A stretch of DNA of 64,000 nt from Capitella teleta (lineage: Eukaryota; Annelida; Polychaeta; Capitellidae): positions 8,857 through 72,856 of the forward strand of contig KB305379.1 in the NCBI GenBank assembly GCA_000328365.1, read 5' to 3'. The first letter of the stretch is position 1; every line of letters starts with the position of its first letter. Shown here one piece after another: positions 25,690 to 35,704 of the stretch. The notes beneath the pieces were generated by a model. It saw only the letters and a list, made by a program, of their open reading frames with translations. It was not told where the DNA came from and searched no databases. A program made the translations under genes and the position numbers.

Positions 25690-26500
25690 TAAAAATGTGA
25701 CTTTTCAAGTGTCTTTTAAAATAATCAGTGTCCTGAGTGCTTCGGAGATGTTCAGGTAAGTTGTTCCACAGTTTTGGTCCGAAAAGACGAAAAGACCAAA
25801 CGCCCGGTGTCCAATTTTCTTTTTGGTTCCAGGGACCGACAAAAGCAATCGATTTGATGACCGAAGCAGTCTAGACGGGCGATGGCTATTGCAAAGTTCC
25901 TGAAGGTAGTGTGGTGATGAATTTTTATGTACAGCTTTATGGACAATGAGCACGGATTTGTAGATGATTCTTTCCCGCACAGGAAGCCAATGAAGGTCTC
26001 GAAGGACAGGTGTGATGTGGTTCCTTCAGGGTGTTTTGGTGACAAGGCGCGCAGCATTATTTTGTAGCATCTGAATCCGTCGAATAAGTTGATCAGGAAT
26101 GCCATTTAGAAGTGCGTTATGGCAGTCTATTATCGGGGTGAGATTTGCGATCACTGCTTTCGCGCAAGCTGTCTTGTCAAGGTGACAGCGGATCTTTGAT
26201 ATGCGTGGAAGATGGTAATATGCTGATCTCAGTCAAGCATTCACTTGTCCTTCCATGGACATTTCTCGGTCAAGGACAGCTCCGAGGTTTCGGACGGTGG
26301 TAGTGGGTGCAATCCTTTCTTCTCCGATGGTGATGTTGATGTTATTGAGGAAACGCTGGCTTGATTTCGAGGAGAATATCATAAATTCAGTTTTGCTGTC
26401 ATTCAGTTTTAATTTATTTTTAACTATCCACTGCTTGATCTTAACCAGACAGAGTACGATATCTGCCAGCCCGGCTCTCACGGCCCTGTTAGACATAACA
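25690..26500 (-). mobile_element. LINE (CR1/L2-like), 3' part of reverse transcriptase
   Basis: On the minus strand the reading runs through NKLKLNDSKTEFMIF, VRNLGAVLDREMSM, a segment with NNAARLVTKTP, and HITPVLRDLHWLPVRERI, then DRAF-like residues near the end. These are hallmark blocks of the C-terminal reverse-transcriptase region of animal CR1/L2-type LINEs. The frame is nearly continuous; I see two in-frame stops (after MEGQVNA and after LVTKTP), so it is dead but young. The 5' end is cut at about 26500, typical of LINE truncation. No target-site duplication was identified. Confidence 0.85.
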
Positions 26501-26879
26501 CGGATACATTATTATTATTGAAATTCTTCCTTGTACAACTGTTTCTGCTGGCTATAACTCGTTGTCTGTAGTTTGAGGGACTGTCAGAGTAGTAGCTCAA
26601 GATCTTGTTTCCCTCAACAAGGTCTCCTCGCATTCTGTAGTTGGTAGTTCTAGTTTGCGAAATTTTTCCTCATAATTTAAGTTTTTTCTATTTGTTTTCA
26701 AGCTATCTTTGAAGGTCTTTGAACGATTTATATTTTTCCAGTGTCTCTTTCAATAATAGAGTGCCAGACAGCTCCACTGAATTGCTTATGATGTAGTTTG
26801 ATAATTCCTAGTAATTTATTGATTATGTTGATTTTGTCGGTGAATTTATTGCCACCGCGTTTGCCCGTTGTCGTGAAAT

Positions 26880-29200
26880 GTGGGAATATTTTGGGGTGGT
26901 CTCAACAGAAAAATGATCCTAATGATTTTCCTGTGGTGGTCTCTATTTTGCAATTGTCTGGATGAAAAGGGAGTAGCAATGCGTTTATGACGAGCACACA
27001 ACCTGTAAAGTACACAGCTAACAATTCACGATCAAATACACTGTATTTCCGTTTTGCTGGACGAAGCTTTTTGTTGAAGAAAGCAATTGGATGTGAGTGG
27101 CCATTGATGTCTTGTTCAAGGGCTGCTCCCAGAGCCATCACTTGCGTCTGTAACCAAGCAAACTGGTAGAAAGTAGGAGAGAAGTGCAGCACTAGCGAGT
27201 GCTTGTTTAGCTGAAGTAAATGCTGCTTCCACTATATCATGCCATTCAAAAATCTACGTCAAAAAGGCCATCGTTTGCGCAGCTCTCGGAATAAATCGAT
27301 GATAATAGTTAAGAAAGCTAGTAAACTCTTGTACGGCCTTCACGGAGGTAGGTCGAGAGAAATTTCGAACAGCAGCCACTTTGGTATTCAGAGGCCGAAT
27401 CCCATCACTCATCAGCGTTAATGTGATGGTCTAGAAAGTCCACTTAGTCCACACAAAATACACACTTGTCTGGGCGAGCAACCAAAGCATTATCCTTCAT
27501 GATTTCGAGCACGTGTCGGAGCTGCTGACGATGAGTGTCGACATCATCCTTGCTGAATATGAGGATATCGTCAACATATACAATAACAAACGACAAATCG
27601 CTAAACAATTCGTCCATCAGGCGCTGAAATGTACACCCAGCATTCTGAAGTCCAAATGTGGAGAAGAAGAAGACTTATGATCCAAATGGTGTTATAATTT
27701 GAGTTTTTGGTACGTCAATTGGATGTACAGGGGCTTGAAAATATCCTTTGAGGAGGTCGATTTTTGAGAATACACGAGCACCACGAAGGACGTTAGTGAG
27801 GTCAGCGATTTCGGTGTAGGAAAACGATATGGGATCGTTTGTGCCTTGAGGAGTCTATAATCACACAAGGACGATAATTAAGTGCCATCAGCCTTATGCA
27901 CCATATGAAATGGTGCGGCCCAGGGACTCCATTCCTTCTTGCACAGGCTAATTCTCACCATGTCTGAGAAGTAGTCTTTTGCAATTTTCAGTTCATGTGG
28001 AGTGAAGCGTATAAACTTCTGATAGGCGGGTCGACCTGTTGTCTCAATGTGATGCCAGACGCCGTGACGGGGGCTTTTCCCAGAAAATTGATTCAACTCT
28101 TGTTTGAAGACATCCGAGATTTCGCAGAACATGTCAGTAAGTGGGCTGTCCACCATTCCCACGTGAGTACAGATATCTGAGGTGTATTCGTGGAGCACAC
28201 CATCAACCCACATAGACTGCGAGTTATTGAGTTGGCGATGTGCGACATCCACAAGCAAATCGTGTTGTGAAAGAAAATCTGCTCCAAGAAGAGGGCGGCT
28301 GGCGTCAGCGAGCGTGAATGTCCAGGAATAGGACCGATTATTCAAAAGTAGAGGAATATAGACACGGTGCCATTGGTGCGTATTCGTGTTCCATTAGCTG
28401 CAGTCAATGACACAGATTAGGAATTCTGATCACACTGAAACTGCAGCTCACGAAAAGCGCTGACTGGGTACACGGAAACAAATGCACTGGTGTCTACCAG
28501 GAATGTTCTTCCCGATAGTTTGTCCTTAATTACAATCCCGGGGATAAGGAGGAATGGGCCTCCATCACTGGCGACACACTGACGAGTGTTTTGGCCACAT
28601 ACAGCCAGGGCGAAACTTGCGAGTGTGCTCTCCAAATCTCGCGTGATATTAGCACAATCCGTCGTTGTTTTCTGTGTCATCATCTATCGCGTATTGCGGT
28701 TGATGCTCGATGCGAGTGGAGTGCTGTACTATTTTCTTGGATCTTTGTTGCACTGCTTGTACATCATTCACGGAGAAACTGTTGCATGCCAGGGGCAGCT
28801 GGTCGGCTTCTCTGACAAGTTCGTGCATTGCCATGTTTTTCGCGTTCGGTAGATCATGACGAACTTCGTCAGGCAGTCGCTGTAGCAGGATTTCACGCTT
28901 TAAGCTGACCTTTTCTGGAAGGCCACCAGCAAGCTGCGGAAGAGTGGCGAGTGACTGGATCTCTGCCCAAGCCTCACTTACTGTCTGATCATCAAGAGCA
29001 ATGGACCGTAACTGAAGAATGCGTTGTGTGCGCTCTGTGGGCTTCAGGCAGAATTGCTTCAAGATGTAATTCTTGATGTCAGTGTACTGGAGCTTCGCAG
29101 GTTGATTGCAAAGCCAGGCCTCAAGCTTCACAAATGTTTCTTCTGATGGCATGGTCTACCATTGTATAGTCTCGTTGGGGTCACCACTATAACGAACACA
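26880..29200 (-). mobile_element. Ty3/Gypsy-type LTR retroelement fossil
   Basis: Minus-strand remnants in the usual order: a gag-like region (about 28650-29150), aspartic protease region (about 28420-28560), reverse transcriptase (about 27240-28345) and the start of RNase H (about 26900-27190). A primer-binding-site-like word of the TGGTGACCCCAACG type lies near 29180 just outside gag, so an LTR may adjoin it at the high-coordinate side. No matching second LTR was found and the downstream end seems missing. The copy is broken, with roughly five or more breaks, and looks moderately old. Confidence 0.8.
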
Positions 29201-29394
29201 CAACATTACACGAGGTTGCTCGATTCAAGAATGTTTTTATTTTTTACAAAGCGCTCACTGAAGATGTTCGTTTCACTTTTATGTCCATTTCGCTGCTCGA
29301 CAGCTGGCACACGTTTGGCCAGTTCTGCAGTGGGGTTTGATCTCTCTGGAGATGTTTCGAGTCCGAAGGGAGCCAGCATATGCTTCTAAATATT

Positions 29395-29590
29395 AGTATA
29401 TCGTCAACCAGACTGGCCAATATCTTTTCCATAACCCGAAGGAGCTAGACCATTTTGGATCGTCTGTTTATAAATCCATATTGCTTATTGGAGAAAAATG
29501 AGTCAACGCTCATGTGCTATATGATGCTGTCCCTCACAAGAGACTCTAGAATGCTGTTTGGTATTCAGATTGATGTCTATACTTCCACAC
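29395..29590 (-). mobile_element. LINE reverse-transcriptase fragment
   Basis: Minus-strand translation gives ILESLVRDSII, then HMSVDSFFSNKQYGFINRRS and LLRVMEKILASLVDD. This matches the RT block around 'QxGFxxxRST...QLL' of non-LTR elements. One or two in-frame stops are present. Only about 65 residues remain. Confidence 0.6.
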
Positions 29591-29981
29591 AAGATGCTAA
29601 CTGAGACCACAAATAGAAGGCAAACACGTGTATATATTATGGCAATCCATATAAAACATGGCGCTAATGGTTCCCCCTGTATGTAGCAAGTTAGAGAGCA
29701 GCCACCTTTTAATATAGATTGATCCGTGATCCTGTTTGCATGTCGTGTCGTATAGCGGAAACGAAACGTACGTCATATGCCTTAAAGAATATAAATCAAT
29801 GAGCGCCCCCAAATTGGAAAGCAAGCAATTCCATTGTGATCACGTGTGTTTACATTATTAAGATTTCATATTACAGTATTTGACAACACTAATTCACATT
29901 AACCATGCTACAAAACCAGACAACCTTTTCCTGGCATCGTCAGAATACTTCGCGATTGCTTGTAGCCGGAATTCGACTGAA

Positions 29982-30971
29982 ATGGACAACATTACAGCAC
30001 CAACAAATGTCTCTGAGGAGGGAATGGAAGAGCACTGGGAAACGCACGTGGCATCTTTGCTGGTTATTTACCTTTCTCCTGTGCTGATCATCATAGGGAC
30101 AATAGGTAACACTCTCTCGTTGATCGTCATGCAAACCAAACGATTCAAGTCCTCTGCTGCGAGCGTTGTACTTAGCAGCTTGGCCGTAAGTGATACTGCA
30201 CTCCTATTGGTCAGTTTACTTCGCACTTGGATCAAAGAACTGAGCGGGATTAAGTTGAGGCACTTGCATGGAATTGCGTGTAAGACTTCAGCGTTTCTCA
30301 GCTCTCTATTTGCTCATCTGAGTTCGCAGTTTGTGATGGTTCTGACTCTGGAAAGATCCATCTCAGTTTTCTTTCCTCTGCATTCGAGTCAGTTGTGCAG
30401 CAGGCGGAGAATGAAGATTGCTGTTGCCGCTGTGACTACTCTAGTGGCTGCAGTGAACTCCCCATTGTTTGTAATCACTGACCTAAGGCATTGGACAATT
30501 GGGGGAACAGAATTTACCATGTGCATAGGAGCACGTGGTTACGAAGCTATTTATGCTCTTGAATGGATGTGGGTTGACTTCGTGTTAGCGTCCCTGCTGC
30601 CTTCTCTCGTTCTTCTCATCGCAAATCCGTGCATCGTTCTGCGTCTGTATCTCAGCGGAAAAGCCACCGGTCAACGACCTCAGCGAGCCAGCATCACGAG
30701 AACCTTGCTCATTGTCAGTGTATGCTTCGTCCTGCTGACGTCACCTAGCTGCATACAGTTTATCATGCTAGCATCGTCATTCATGACGAAGACTTCTGCA
30801 AAACAGGATGCACAGAGACAATTAATCCAAGAAATTACGTCTCTCTTGTACTTCACCAATAGTGCAATTAATTTCTTCCTCTACTGTCTCTCAGGATCGA
30901 AGTTCAAAAATGGACTCAGGGATGTTTTAGGGCTGAAAAATAGCCAGCAACAGACAAATAATCGACTCTGA
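29982..30971 (+). CDS. Class A (rhodopsin-like) GPCR, peptide-receptor type, single exon
   Basis: Intronless receptor of 329 residues from the first ATG in frame; the frame is open further upstream but without ATG. The short N-terminus has NIT and NVS glycosylation sites. Seven hydrophobic segments follow: TM1 with GNTLSLIVM, TM2 with LAVSDTALL, a Cys before TM3, TM3 ending LERSISVFFPLH (ERS in place of DRY), TM6 with LLIVSVCFVLLTSP (no CWxP) and TM7 with NSAINFFLYCLSG (NSxxNFFLY in place of NPxxY). The TM7/helix-8 pattern is common in neuropeptide receptors of the FMRFamide/TRH-like group, but the ligand cannot be told from sequence. A polyadenylation signal lies at 31261. The gene is intact although it sits between transposon remnants. 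Confidence 0.92.
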   Translation: MDNITAPTNVSEEGMEEHWETHVASLLVIYLSPVLIIIGTIGNTLSLIVMQTKRFKSSAASVVLSSLAVSDTALLLVSLLRTWIKELSGIKLRHLHGIACKTSAFLSSLFAHLSSQFVMVLTLERSISVFFPLHSSQLCSRRRMKIAVAAVTTLVAAVNSPLFVITDLRHWTIGGTEFTMCIGARGYEAIYALEWMWVDFVLASLLPSLVLLIANPCIVLRLYLSGKATGQRPQRASITRTLLIVSVCFVLLTSPSCIQFIMLASSFMTKTSAKQDAQRQLIQEITSLLYFTNSAINFFLYCLSGSKFKNGLRDVLGLKNSQQQTNNRL

Positions 30972-31260
30972 GCAAGGCTCATATTAGATAACATATGCAC
31001 GGGATTGCACACGTATATCACGTGAGCACGTAGCTCGTTATTTACTTTAATTGTGTTTAATTTAAATGTGTTGTGATGGTCAAGTTATTTGCAATGAAAC
31101 AGGGTTAACAGTTGATCTTCTGAACATCCTTTTTCTTTTTAAATCTCCCTTTTTATATTATACCATTCAAATTTACTTCGAAAATTTCGCTTACACTTAA
31201 TTTTCTCTGGACCTCTTCATGTGTGCACCTTCACATCGTATTGTTTTTAACTTTATGGTG

Positions 31261-31266
31261 AATAAA
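31261..31266 (+). promoter_or_regulatory. AATAAA polyadenylation signal of the GPCR gene
   Basis: First canonical signal after the GPCR stop codon, about 290 bases downstream, implying a 3' UTR of about 310 bases. Confidence 0.55.
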
Positions 31267-31339
31267 CACTTATGTATAAACAGGACTTGACATTTAAAAT
31301 GGAATATTATTCTTTAAGGGAACCTATAATTTTCAACAA

Positions 31340-32830
31340 TCATGATTTCCTCAGTTGAGAATGAATTTGAACGGGATTAGTTTTTTTTTTATGATACCAA
31401 AACCATTTCACCACATGTTTGTCTCCAAACAAAAAAACCGTTTTACAATTATATGAGTATATGTAATAGTGAGATCGCATAGAGACTTTATAAATATGAG
31501 AGCATTTCATGGTTGTGATAGCACAATGCTTTGATTGGAATTGTGTGCTCCCACTGCGGGACTCCGATGCAACGTCGTTTTGGGACATTTGCATACTTTT
31601 CAGCCAACAGGCGGGTTGCATTGCCAACAGCGAGTTGACGAAGTCTAACCGAAAAGTGAAGAGTGCATACACTGCAGTTTGTGTGGCCTCTTTTGTGAAA
31701 TATTGCCGTCCATGGCAATATTCTGGAAAGGAACATTTAAGTTTTGTGTAGCCGTCGACACATGTGGCGCCATAGAGTAGGTTCTGTCAAACGCCACACC
31801 TATGTTTCTTGCACGAGCAAGTTCCACTCTCTTGTTGAAAATATTCAGGTGCGACACAAAGTCGGCTGCTTCATATCGATTTCGGATTTCTGAAAAATTG
31901 ATCTTACTGCGGTTGGATTGAGCAAGTTTCTTGCCATCCAGGTCTGTATCCTTTTCATGATCAACTCCAAGTGTCTCTTGGCGCTTGCAATCTCATCGGA
32001 GCTACTTTTTGTATTATCCAGGGCCCGTGCCAAGTCATCACAGACGTTTGCTAAGGCTGTTTCAGTGTTATACTAAGGGCCATAGACCGATTTGCAACGG
32101 TTTCAGTTGAGAAGGAGCCTGCAAATGTGCTCTCAGCTGTGCAGCGACCACATTCTCTAATATATTTCCAAACACACGTAATGTGAACACTGGGTGATAA
32201 TTGCTGAGCTTCTCTTGGTTGGCTGAGTTTGTTTTGTAAAAATTGGAGTAGCCATATGCACTGCCTCTCTGAGCACTGACGGTAATTCTCAATATCTCAA
32301 TGAGGTATTGATTATCCTGATTAATACTGGGGCAAAGAGCAAGGCGTTCTCCTTTATAAGCCATGTCAGGGGGGAATATATGGAGCACTGCTTTGGAGGT
32401 ATTTTCGAATTATCTTCTCTCTATATATGTCTTCTTCTGTAACCTGTCGAAATGACACGATCATAGAAATGAAAGAATCCTCAGAACGATCAGTTTGTTG
32501 GTCACCACCCTCCCCGTGCTCTATTGATGATTTGATCTGAATGGGAAAATTCTCAATTTTGCAAAATATTCCGCAAATCTTTCAGATAGATCTGTCACTC
32601 TGGCGATCTGAGAATTTCTTGTCATTTTCAATCAAGTAAAACAAGTAGAATGTTCAATACTTTATAGAGTCCTTTGTGATTTCCTTTGTTTCCCTTTACA
32701 CTGTTCAGATAAAATCTTTCTTGTGATGTGCATAGCAGTTTCTTCACTTTTGCAGTCTGATCCTTAAGCTGTTCGAAATCCCCGGGGTTCCATCCGCGTC
32801 TCCAGTTTCTCTTTATTTACATACTCATAA
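31340..32830 (-). mobile_element. Degraded LINE, linker plus reverse transcriptase
   Basis: Minus-strand blocks in order: a linker with DLSERFAEYFAKL (about 32600), RT start with NILENVVAAQLRAHLQ (about 32150), WMARNLLNPT and a KSE word (about 31900), RNIGVAFDRTYSMAPHVS (about 31800) and FRLDFVNSLLA (about 31640-31660, then out of frame). These are the successive motifs of a CR1/L2-like LINE. Reading needs many frame changes and stops, so it is an old copy, more decayed than the one at 25690-26500. Confidence 0.8.
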
Positions 32831-33162
32831 CATTGGACCTCGGTAAGTAAGTCAAAGCTTCGCAAGCATATTATAGCAATGTCAACTCTTAGCCTGTTAC
32901 TATTAACACTTGATCCATTATCATAATGTCCTACCAGTATATAACCACTAACCCGCGTGTATAAGCACAACACACACATAACCCCTTGTAGTTATAGTAA
33001 ACCTAAACAGGCTGAAAGAGAAAGTAGACAAAAAATACTTCCTTCATTTAGCAAGCTATACATGCGAATTTGCCGCCGAACAACCGAGGTATACATATAC
33101 CTTTGAATCAACGTTCTGAAATCTAAGATTACAATTTACCCGCATTCACCTCTACATTCTGT

Positions 33163-33285
33163 TGCCCGAATTATCCTTTGAGAAAGGTAGGTTTGGTTTA
33201 AAAAGCATTGTGTGTCGGCGTCAAAGCACGATGATCAACTGACAGAGCTATCTTTCTTCACGCTTCAATGCCTACAAGTAAAAGT
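33163..33285. repeat. Partial copy of the MITE seen at 36793-36984
   Basis: The segment 'gcattgtgtgtcggcgtcaa' preceded by 'gaaaggtaggtttggtt' matches the right arm (reverse complement) of the hairpin MITE in the caspase intron. The partner arm is strongly decayed here. Confidence 0.6.
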
Positions 33286-33429
33286 TTATTATAGTTTTCT
33301 GTGTGTAGCAAATATTTGGACTACATGGATTAATCTGACGTTATGTGCCTAATATTGCCTATAATTGTGTGCTTATATACCTTGCTCTGCCTCTCGTTAT
33401 CTGTCTCGTCCTTGGTAGCGATCGTGTTA

Positions 33430-33850
33430 ACTTGCGATGGTGTATGGACTTGTAGTGCCCTCTACATCTCTTGTGTGCCTGCTGCTATGTCTCGTCCCGT
33501 TTCATCCCAGTCCATTCCATAGTGATGCCTGCCCATTTCTTCCCGTCCTACTTCTCTCTTCCACGGTTCCTTGGAGGATCGGTTTTTTTTTGTTTTGTTT
33601 TTTTTTTTTGTTTTTTTTGCGAGGCCATCTTGTGATGTGGCCGAACCATTTCAATTTCCTTTTTACTATTGTAAGGAGCTCGCCATGATCACCTGTGATG
33701 TTTTTAATTGTGTTCCTGGTGTCAGTGTTTCTCACTCGGTCATAGTAGGTAATATTCAAGAATCTCCGGTAGCCATCTCTTCTCCAAAGCGGTTATTTTC
33801 TTATGTAGTTCTATATTACAAATTAATGATTCTGAAGCATAAGGAAATGT
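33430..33850 (-). mobile_element. LINE 3' end, C-terminal segment
   Basis: Minus-strand translation shows NITYYDRVRNTDTRNTI, then LLTIVKRKLKWFGHITR and ILQGTVEERSRTGRNGQ. This is the RKLxWFGHVxR...LQGxVxGxRxRGR module at the C-terminus of many animal LINE-type endonuclease/reverse transcriptase proteins. A lysine-rich expansion (a poly-T run at 33583-33620 on the plus strand) interrupts it. Confidence 0.75.
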
Positions 33851-33859
33851 GAATGCAAG

Positions 33860-35290
33860 TGCACGGAGAAATTTGATGAATTAATATTTATCGCTCCAGG
33901 GCGCGTTTTACTAAAAACCTTAAACCTAAGAATCCAGAGAATGATGGTTTGTTTGGAAAATGAGCTAGGCGTAAGCAATAATCATACAATAGTATCATTA
34001 TTAATACAACAGTATCATTATTAAATTAATTTCAAGTCCTATGATATCAGAACAAAATTAATAACGCCCAATATCCAATGTAACAAAAATGCGAAGCAGT
34101 CCAATAACTGCTGTACTAATCTTATATCTAACATGAGATCGAAGTGCCCTTACTCAATCTTCAACCTTAAGTGAGCCAGAAACACGAACAAAATTAATCT
34201 TTATTAATTAATTACTTCAAATAGCACTGGAAGGTCCCTCAACTCATTATAATGCTTTAAATATTTTGTTGTGAAAATAGTAGACAAATCGGATTGCTTT
34301 AGTTAATTTTAGATCATGATCATATAGATGGATACAAAATGACTGCCATTTGTATACCAAATGTTAGATGGAACGTTGATTTTAAACGATGATTATAGTT
34401 CTTTGTGAGCTAGCTAGCACATAGATGGGAAATGGTAGTGTTTAACACAATAAAGACAATTATAATATTAATCATTAATTCATAAGCATTAATTATACCA
34501 TTTAAGTGTGTTAGAAATTCGAAGTGAGGAATGTAAAATATGATCTGTTAGTAAAACGAGACTCAGATCATCCAGTTTCACGAAAGCAAGTGATATGTAT
34601 AAACTGGTGTGATTAGGAAATTTAATTCGGTCTTGGAACTCAAGCCAACATTCATCCGATCTCTAGGGCGAATCCCTGTTGTTTCGTGCGTGTCATCGGT
34701 TGTAGCCTAGCCTGAAATTAGAAGGTGAAGTAAACATACTAGGGTTGAAGTAAATCCAATTTATTTGTAGAGGTCCAAATGAAAGGTGGTTGGAGGTGGA
34801 AAACCGATGTGGTTGGAAGAGGGCAGAAGTGGGGAGAAATGAGGAGAAGTGGAAAGGGATGTTGGTTTGGTCGGGTTTATAGAGGGGCGACAGGGATATA
34901 TTAATATTCATGGGTCAAGATCTCGTGGGTAAGTCACATGCAGAACTTAACCATTGGGGAAAGAGCAAAATGGGTCAAGTACAAGTCATTTTGAGGAACA
35001 CTTAAGGTGATCTTCCTCACATACTGCTAAGGGTGGTTGGCAGTTAGGGGGTTAAATCCGAGCACAGCATTCCCCTTAGTTATATAGAATCATAACTCTT
35101 TAATTGATAATGTGGTAGCTCCCACCTGGAGGTCGGTTAGTGTCCTGAGGGGAAGTTCAATGTTATGGACGAAGGTAGCACTTGATGAAGAGAAAGCCGC
35201 AGTGGGGAAAAGAGAACTAGAGAACTGTTATAACGTAATCTATGACGGTATGCATGGGTATTCACAACACCTGTGTCGATGTTCCAATCG
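33860..35290. other. Intergenic, nothing recognised
   Basis: AT-rich sequence with short open frames that show no family resemblance. It may contain the promoter of the caspase gene near its right side, but I see no diagnostic motif. Confidence 0.45.
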
Positions 35291-35296
35291 ATAATG

Positions 35297-35522
35297 AGGA
35301 CCTCTGCTCATTTCGGAACCTTTTAGATCGATTCTATTGGCTTTTGTGAGTGATGTGAGACTATTATTGAAAATTTTGGTCAACTGAGAATGATATTCAA
35401 GACAAATTAAAATACGAATTTCCTGCTCAGGCAGAATAGCTTGAAACAAGATGAGTGCAAGATTTCTTTTATGAGAATTGCTAAAAGATCTGCTTACTCG
35501 ACGACTCCTATTGTTAACAATA
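35297..35522 (+). repeat. Dispersed repeat, copy B (about 225 bp)
   Basis: Same-orientation match to 10535-10772. It lies about 180 bp upstream of the caspase start codon, so it could form part of that gene's 5' region. Divergence between the copies looks like roughly 15 percent. Confidence 0.8.
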
Positions 35523-35704
35523 GTAAAAATGGTTTTGTTGTCACAGACCTGTACAAAATTAAGCTTTGGTATCCTGCGTATAATTATATGATAATGATGA
35601 AATTGTTGTTAACTTCAACGCACGCCTGGCAATAATTAATGTCATGTTTTTTTCTCATCTCTATTTCAGAACATATTTCATGATATTCGATTAAGTCTCT
35701 GATA

